A stretch of 10,433 nt of DNA, from assembly GCA_938003515.1 (NCBI GenBank), contig CALKYL010000245.1:1-10433 (forward strand), read 5' to 3'. Below are positions 5,866-10,433 of the stretch, piece after piece (positions within the stretch are counted from its first letter, which is position 1; the number at the start of each line of letters is the position of its first letter). The notes beneath the pieces are model-generated. The model did no database searches. It had not been told where the DNA came from and was given only the letters and a program-made list of their open reading frames with translations. The translations under genes and the position numbers were made by a program. The stretch is from an uncultured bacterium. Lineage in GTDB: Bacteria; Planctomycetota; UBA1135; UBA2386.

Positions 5866-8800
5866 ATGAGCCGTCCGCCGATCGCGTTCGTCGCGTTCTT
5901 CGTCGTCGCCGCCGCTGCCGCGGCCCAGGAGCTGCCCAAGGAGTGGGCCGACAAGCTGCACTGGCGCAGCATCGGTCCCGCGACCATGGGCGGCCGCATC
6001 GTCGCGCTCGCCGTCTACGAGAAGGAACCCAGCACGTGGTGGGCGGCGACCGCGTCGGGCGGCCTCGTCAAGACGACCAACAACGGCGTCACCTTCGAGC
6101 ACCAGTTCGACCGCGAGGCGGTCGTCTCGATCGGCCACGTCGCGGTCGCGCAGTCGGACCCGAACGTCGTCTGGGTCGGAACCGGCGAAGCCAACCCGCG
6201 CAACTCGGTGTCCTACGGCAACGGCGTCTACAAGTCGGTCGACGGCGGCAAGACGTGGCAGCACATGGGCCTCGAGCGCTCGTTCCAGATCGGACGCATC
6301 GCGATCCACCCGACCGACCCGGACGTCGTCTACGTCGGCGCGCTCGGTCGCCTGTACGGCCCCAACGAAGAACGCGGCCTCTACAAGACCATCGACGGCG
6401 GCGAGACGTGGACCCGTTCGCTCTACGTCGACGAGAACACCGGAGTCATCGACGTCGACATGCACCCGACGGATCCCGACACGCTGCTGGTCGCGACCTA
6501 CGAGCGCGCGCGTGACGGCTTCGACACCAACGACCCGGCGAAGCGCTGGGGACCCGGCGGCGGCGTCTGGAAGACGACCGACGGCGGCGTCAACTGGACG
6601 CACGTGAAGAAGGGGCTGCCGACGTGCGCGCTCGGTCGGATCGGCATCGACTACTACCGCAAGGATCCGAACGTGCTGATGGCGATCGTCGAGAGCGAGA
6701 TGATCGCCAAGCAGCCCGAGGACGCGCCCTACCACGGCATGGCGGTCGAGGCCGCCGACGCCGGCGTCAAGGTGACGGCGGTGGAGCCGCGGCGCGAGCG
6801 CGGCGGCCAGGGTCGTCGCGGGGGCGGCGAGAGCGGCGGGGGCGACGACGATTCGCCGAAGAAGCCCGAACCGACGCCGGCGAAGAAGGCCGGCCTGCGC
6901 GTCGGGGACGTCGTGCTCGCCGTCGGCGGCGTGCGCGTCAACACCCCGGAGCAGTTCGAGCGCGCCTGCCGCCAGCACGTCGCCGGCGACGAGGTCGTGT
7001 TCACCGTCGTGCGCGAACGCAAGGACCACGAGATCGCGGTCGCCTTCGGCACCTACCCGGAGAACGCGCGCTCGCCGTTCACCGGCACGCTCGGCGGTCA
7101 GGCGGCCGACATGCAGGACCTGCAGGGCGAGGACGGCCACGAATACGGCGGCGTCTACAAGTCGACCGACGGAGGCGAGTCGTGGACGCGCGTCAACACG
7201 CTCAATCCGCGGCCGATGTACTACAGCCAGATCCGCATCGACCCGAGCAACAGCGACAACGTGATGGTGCTCGGCACGTCGCTCTACCGCTCCACGGACG
7301 GCGGCAAGTCGTTCGACCGCGGCGCGGGCAACGGCATGCACGTCGACCACCACGCCGAGTGGATCGATCCCGCCGACGGCGACCACATCATCCACGGCTG
7401 CGACGGCGGCATCTACGTGACCTGGGACGCCGGCGAGAACTGGGACCACCTCAACCACGTCGCGATCGGGCAGTTCTATCACGTCGGCGTGAGCTCGAAC
7501 CGCAACTACCGCGTCTACGGCGGCCTGCAGGACAACGGCAGCTGGGGCGGCCCGAGCCGCACCGCGGGGCTCGGCGCGCGCAACGAGGACTGGGTGCGCG
7601 TCGGCGGGGGCGACGGCTTCCGGTGCCTCGTCGACCCCGACGACCGGCACGTCGTCTACAGCCAGTCGCAGAACGGTCCGCCGTCGTGGCGCGATCTCGA
7701 CACCGGCGAGCGCGGCAGCCTGCGGCCGGGCCGCCGCGGCGGCCAGCGGCAGGAAGGCGAGGACCGCGAGCGCACGCGCTTCAACTGGGAGACCCCGTAC
7801 CTGCTGTCGGGGCACAACAGCAAGATCGTCTACACGGCCGGCAACAAGGTGTTCAAGTCGCTCAACCGCGGCCGCGACATGGAGGCGATCTCACCCGACA
7901 TCACCAACACCGACCGCGGTTCTGCGACGGCACTCGCCGAGTCGCCCGTCGACGCCGACATCGTCTACGTCGGCACGGACGACGGGGCGCTGTGGGTGAC
8001 CCGCGACGGCGGCGACAGCTGGATCGACTGCTTCACGGCGGCGACGCCCGACCCGAGCGACATCAGCGCCGTCGAGGGCGGCGAACGCGGGCCGTCGGCC
8101 CGCGCGTCGGGCGACGCCGGGCGGCCGATCGCGGAGCTGGTGCCCGGGCCCCGCTGGGTCAGCGAGCTCGTCGCGTCGGCCCACGAGGCGAAGCGCGCCT
8201 ACGTGACGCTGGACGGCCACCGCAGCGACGACGACGCGGCCTACGTGTTCGCGACCGAGGACGCCGGCGCGACGTGGCGGTCCTTGACCGCGACGCTGCC
8301 GGCCGACGCCGGGTCGACGCGAACGATCGCCGAGGACCCGGTCAACGAGAACGTGCTCTACCTCGGCACCGAGTTCCAGGCGTTCGTGTCCCTCGACCGC
8401 GGCGCGCACTGGACGCGCTTCAACGGCGACCTGCCGACGGTGGCGGTGCACGCGTTCGCGATCAACGTGCCGTCGGGCGAGATCGTCGCGGGCACGCACG
8501 GACGCAGCCTGTGGATCACGAGCGTGCACGAGCTGCGGCAGATGACGAAGGACGTGCTCGGCGAAGACGTGCACTTCTACCGGCCGCTGTCGGCGGTCGT
8601 CTGGCGCGGCGGCCTCTCGACGGGTGGGACGAACCGTCGCTTCGTGGCCGAGAACCCGGACGACGGCGCGCGCTTCGTCTACCACCTGAAGAAGCCCGCG
8701 CGCTCGGTGAAGCTCGAGATCGTCGACAACAGCGGCGAGGCCATCGCCGAACTCGACGGCGCGAAGGAGGCCGGGCTGCACACGCTGCAGTGGAACCTGC

Positions 8801-9051
8801 GCCGCCGCGCGCGCGTCGACCCCGACGCCGACGAGCGCGTGCAGCAGTGGATGCGCCGCCGCGGCGGGCCCCGCGTGACGCCGGGCACCTATACGGCGCG
8901 GCTGGTCGTCGACGGCCGGACGCAAAGCCACGAGCTGAACGTCGAGATCGATCCGGACCACCCGGACCCGAGCTGGCTGCGCTTCGAGGAGGAGGCCGAG
9001 CTGCTCGAGTTCCTGCAGTCCGAGGACGGGGAGCAGGACGGCGACCGCTGA
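5866..9051 (+). CDS. Secreted Vps10/BNR (Asp-box) beta-propeller protein with inserted PDZ domain
   Basis: The product has 1061 residues. A signal peptide covers 1-20 (hydrophobic, Ala-rich, cleavage before QELPKEW). Two propeller segments carry ten Asp-box type repeats (S/T-x-D-x-G-x-T/S-W/F), with the Asp, or Asn in the first, at about residues 72, 126, 177, 239, 435, 478, 521, 714, 799 and 844. This is the pattern of bacterial sortilin/Vps10-like 'BNR glycosyl hydrolase' proteins, which are about this length. Between the fourth and fifth boxes a PDZ domain is inserted (about 292-398): a first strand, a charged Gly/Arg/Asp/Lys-rich loop (about 312-341), then AGLRVGDVVLAVGGVRVNTP and VVFTVVRERKDHEIAVAFG. 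The C-terminus (about 936-1035) is a FlgD-like Ig fold: SVKLEIVDNSGEAIAEL, then TLQWNLRRR and TPGTYTARLVVDG. No sialidase Arg triad or other catalytic set is recognisable, so the 'glycosyl hydrolase' label is not supported. A secreted peptide- or protein-binding role is inferred. The gene is monocistronic in view and converges with the next gene. Confidence 0.92.
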   Translation: MSRPPIAFVAFFVVAAAAAAQELPKEWADKLHWRSIGPATMGGRIVALAVYEKEPSTWWAATASGGLVKTTNNGVTFEHQFDREAVVSIGHVAVAQSDPNVVWVGTGEANPRNSVSYGNGVYKSVDGGKTWQHMGLERSFQIGRIAIHPTDPDVVYVGALGRLYGPNEERGLYKTIDGGETWTRSLYVDENTGVIDVDMHPTDPDTLLVATYERARDGFDTNDPAKRWGPGGGVWKTTDGGVNWTHVKKGLPTCALGRIGIDYYRKDPNVLMAIVESEMIAKQPEDAPYHGMAVEAADAGVKVTAVEPRRERGGQGRRGGGESGGGDDDSPKKPEPTPAKKAGLRVGDVVLAVGGVRVNTPEQFERACRQHVAGDEVVFTVVRERKDHEIAVAFGTYPENARSPFTGTLGGQAADMQDLQGEDGHEYGGVYKSTDGGESWTRVNTLNPRPMYYSQIRIDPSNSDNVMVLGTSLYRSTDGGKSFDRGAGNGMHVDHHAEWIDPADGDHIIHGCDGGIYVTWDAGENWDHLNHVAIGQFYHVGVSSNRNYRVYGGLQDNGSWGGPSRTAGLGARNEDWVRVGGGDGFRCLVDPDDRHVVYSQSQNGPPSWRDLDTGERGSLRPGRRGGQRQEGEDRERTRFNWETPYLLSGHNSKIVYTAGNKVFKSLNRGRDMEAISPDITNTDRGSATALAESPVDADIVYVGTDDGALWVTRDGGDSWIDCFTAATPDPSDISAVEGGERGPSARASGDAGRPIAELVPGPRWVSELVASAHEAKRAYVTLDGHRSDDDAAYVFATEDAGATWRSLTATLPADAGSTRTIAEDPVNENVLYLGTEFQAFVSLDRGAHWTRFNGDLPTVAVHAFAINVPSGEIVAGTHGRSLWITSVHELRQMTKDVLGEDVHFYRPLSAVVWRGGLSTGGTNRRFVAENPDDGARFVYHLKKPARSVKLEIVDNSGEAIAELDGAKEAGLHTLQWNLRRRARVDPDADERVQQWMRRRGGPRVTPGTYTARLVVDGRTQSHELNVEIDPDHPDPSWLRFEEEAELLEFLQSEDGEQDGDR

Positions 9052-9063
9052 CCGCCGGCCAGC

Positions 9064-9089
9064 GCCGCCGCGCCGACCGGCGCGGCGGC
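9064..9089. terminator. Bidirectional 11-bp GC hairpin between convergent genes
   Basis: GCCGCCGCGCC (9064-9074) and GGCGCGGCGGC (9079-9089) are exact inverted repeats around the loop GACC. The hairpin begins 13 bases after the BNR stop and ends 24 bases before the stop of the minus-strand gene (9113-9115), so it can serve both. No T-tract follows on either strand. Confidence 0.55.
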
Positions 9090-9112
9090 CGCCGCCGTGC
9101 AGGCGCCGGGGT

Positions 9113-10432
9113 TCAGTCGAACCGCAGCAGGACCGCCGCGCCGCAGGTGACGAGCAGCGGATCGAACACCGGCAGCGACCCGCGCCGCGTCAGCGCGAAG
9201 CCCGTGTCGGTCCGTTCGAGCACGAGCAGCTCGGGGCCGACGTGCGGCAGCAGGGCTTCGAGCCGGGGCACGTCCGCGAGGTCGAAGTCGAAGCCCTCCC
9301 GCTGCCATTCCAGGCTGACGGTCTGCATCGCGAGCAGACCGGCGCCGTAGCCCTGCGCCAGCACCCGGGCGACGTCGAGGTAGAGCAGCGCGACGGCGTC
9401 CCCGCGCTTCGCGACCAGCGGCGTGCGCGCGAGCGCGCGGTCGAAGTTCGGAACCCTGGTCGCGTCGACGGCGGCGCGCACCGGCTGCGGCAGCAGCCCG
9501 AACAGGAAGTGCCGGTCGGTGTGGGTCCACGAGAACGCGAACGGCATGTCGTCGTCGATCAGGTCGACCCACCAGACCCGCCGTCCCGCGTGCTCGAACT
9601 CCTCGAGGTAGGCGCGGTGCGACAGCCGTCGGCCCGCGTCCCGGTCCTCGGCCTTCTGCGGCGCGACCTCGGCCGTGCGGTCCCACATCGCCGTCAGCTC
9701 CTCGCCGAACGCGTCGGCGTCGCGCAGCGGTACCGCGAGCACCCCGCCCGTGAAGCCGAGCCCGCCCTGGCGCGGCGACGACCAGGCGACGGCGCAGTCG
9801 TCGGCGTGCGCGAGCAGGTCCTCGCGCACGTCGGTGCCGCTCTGCTGCTCGATGCGCTCCCGCAGCCGGTCCCATTCCTGCGGGTCGAAGCGCCCGACGA
9901 ACGCCGCGAACACGCCGACCAGCGCCGATTCGAGGCGCCCCCGGTCGGCGCGCAGCGCGAGCGCCATCGTCGCGTCGTCCGGGATCGGCGCGAGGTCGTC
10001 CTGCGACAGCGCGCGACCGCGCAGGTCCGCCAGCAGACCGGTCGGGTTCGGCGCGTCGAGCCGGACCCGGCTCACGAAGCCGTCGCCGTCGAGGCCGGAC
10101 TCCGCGAACGCCGCGGGGACCCGGGACAGGCCGAGCGGCTGCCACGAGAGGTTCGCGAACGGCAGGAGCTGCGCCAGCCGGTCGACGGCGGCCCAGGTGC
10201 GCAACACGGGCCGTTCGACCTCGGCGCCGTCGCGCAGCCGCTGCAGCGCGGGGTTGCCGGCGAGCCCGGCGTCGCCGCCGCGCACGCCGGCGACGATCTG
10301 GCGGGCGGCCGCCTCGCCGATCGCGACCGCGACGTAGCCGTCGAACACGGCCCAGCCGAAGAACGGCTCGTCCTCGCGCACCTGCAGGCCTTCGAAGGCG
10401 ACGCCGTCGAACGTGCGCGGATCGGGTTCGGC
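9113..10432 (-). CDS. Hypothetical protein, C-terminal part (N-terminus beyond window)
   Basis: The frame is open from the right edge to a TGA at 9113-9115, giving 439 residues; the codons right of 10381 continue sense-like (for example RTFDGVAFEG), so the GTG at 10381 is not the likely start. I do not recognise the family. The visible part is alpha/beta in character, acidic, rich in Ala/Leu/Arg/Asp, with no transmembrane segment or signal peptide in view. Phrases such as FDGYVAVAIGEAAARQIVAG, IPDDATMALALRADRGRLES, DAVALLYLDVARVLAQGYGA and GPELLVLERTDTGFALTRRG recall the loose repeats of planctomycete DUF3352-like proteins, in which a strand describing a value is followed by a helix. That comparison is a weak impression. 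Third-position G/C bias supports this frame over the antisense and +1 frames. It converges with the BNR gene across a 61-base gap; its promoter is outside the window. Confidence 0.75.
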   Translation of the reverse strand, partial: AEPDPRTFDGVAFEGLQVREDEPFFGWAVFDGYVAVAIGEAAARQIVAGVRGGDAGLAGNPALQRLRDGAEVERPVLRTWAAVDRLAQLLPFANLSWQPLGLSRVPAAFAESGLDGDGFVSRVRLDAPNPTGLLADLRGRALSQDDLAPIPDDATMALALRADRGRLESALVGVFAAFVGRFDPQEWDRLRERIEQQSGTDVREDLLAHADDCAVAWSSPRQGGLGFTGGVLAVPLRDADAFGEELTAMWDRTAEVAPQKAEDRDAGRRLSHRAYLEEFEHAGRRVWWVDLIDDDMPFAFSWTHTDRHFLFGLLPQPVRAAVDATRVPNFDRALARTPLVAKRGDAVALLYLDVARVLAQGYGAGLLAMQTVSLEWQREGFDFDLADVPRLEALLPHVGPELLVLERTDTGFALTRRGSLPVFDPLLVTCGAAVLLRFD

Positions 10433-10433
10433 G

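Noticed and set aside
3725..5869. Plus-strand 714-residue open frame over the metallopeptidase
   Set aside because: It is antisense to a gene with an intact zinc site, signal peptide and ribosome binding site, and its translation is low-complexity Arg-rich.
6781..6890. Gly/Arg/Lys-rich stretch considered as a frameshift scar in the BNR/PDZ gene
   Set aside because: The frame stays open and PDZ strands continue on both sides, so it is better read as a flexible loop within the PDZ insertion.
5677..7815. Minus-strand 712-residue open frame opposite the BNR/PDZ gene
   Set aside because: It mirrors the codon periodicity of the real gene (Asp/Val/Ala/Arg-rich) and has no recognisable domain.
5866..9051. 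Sialidase or glycosyl hydrolase function for the Asp-box protein
   Set aside because: Asp boxes are structural; I see no Arg triad, Tyr/Glu pair or other catalytic set.
6624..9350. Plus-strand 908-residue frame overlapping the BNR/PDZ gene
   Set aside because: It is a +1 shadow with extreme Arg content that runs past the BNR stop into the convergent gene.

Overview
The window is GC-rich DNA (about 70% G+C by eye, with strongly G/C-biased third codon positions). It holds six protein genes, two of them cut by the window edges, and no RNA genes, insertion sequences or CRISPR arrays that I can see. The gene content suggests a planctomycete (Planctomycetota) or a similar environmental lineage with a large secretome: secreted beta-propeller proteins, a Vps10/BNR-type propeller with a PDZ insertion, a metzincin protease ending in an IPT/TIG domain plus an extra beta-rich tail, and a redoxin. 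This assignment is inference from gene content and composition.

Layout. (1) 3-545 (+) is the C-terminal part of a redoxin (AhpC/TSA, thioredoxin fold). Its reading frame crosses an in-frame TGA at 189-191, exactly where the family carries the first Cys of its CxxC site, and a SECIS-like hairpin lies just downstream. It is best read as a selenoprotein. (2) 625-1710 and 1707-3713 (-) form a two-gene operon, transcribed from the second to the first with a 4-base ATGA overlap. It encodes a secreted Ig-like/LVIVD-type propeller followed by a small secreted YncE-like propeller. (3) 3842-5620 (-) encodes a secreted metzincin-like zinc metallopeptidase. (4) 5866-9051 (+), divergent from the protease, encodes a 1061-residue secreted Asp-box propeller with an inserted PDZ domain. 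(5) 9113 to the right edge (-) is the C-terminal part of an unrecognised protein.

Regulation. The three genes with an upstream intergenic region in view (Ig/LVIVD, protease, BNR) each have the same hexamer TAGACT, oriented with the gene, 40-53 bases before the start codon. It is the best candidate for a shared -10 element, and all three also have a Shine-Dalgarno sequence (GGAG or GGAA). Strong GC hairpins without U-tracts follow or separate the genes at 580-604, 3803-3826 and 9064-9089. No gene-free stretch exceeds 300 bases; the longest is the 245-base divergent promoter region 5621-5865.

Four of the six genes encode proteins with signal peptides, so the central part is an export-oriented block of propellers and a protease. 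No shared pathway can be proved from sequence. The most notable item is the probable selenocysteine redoxin at the left edge.
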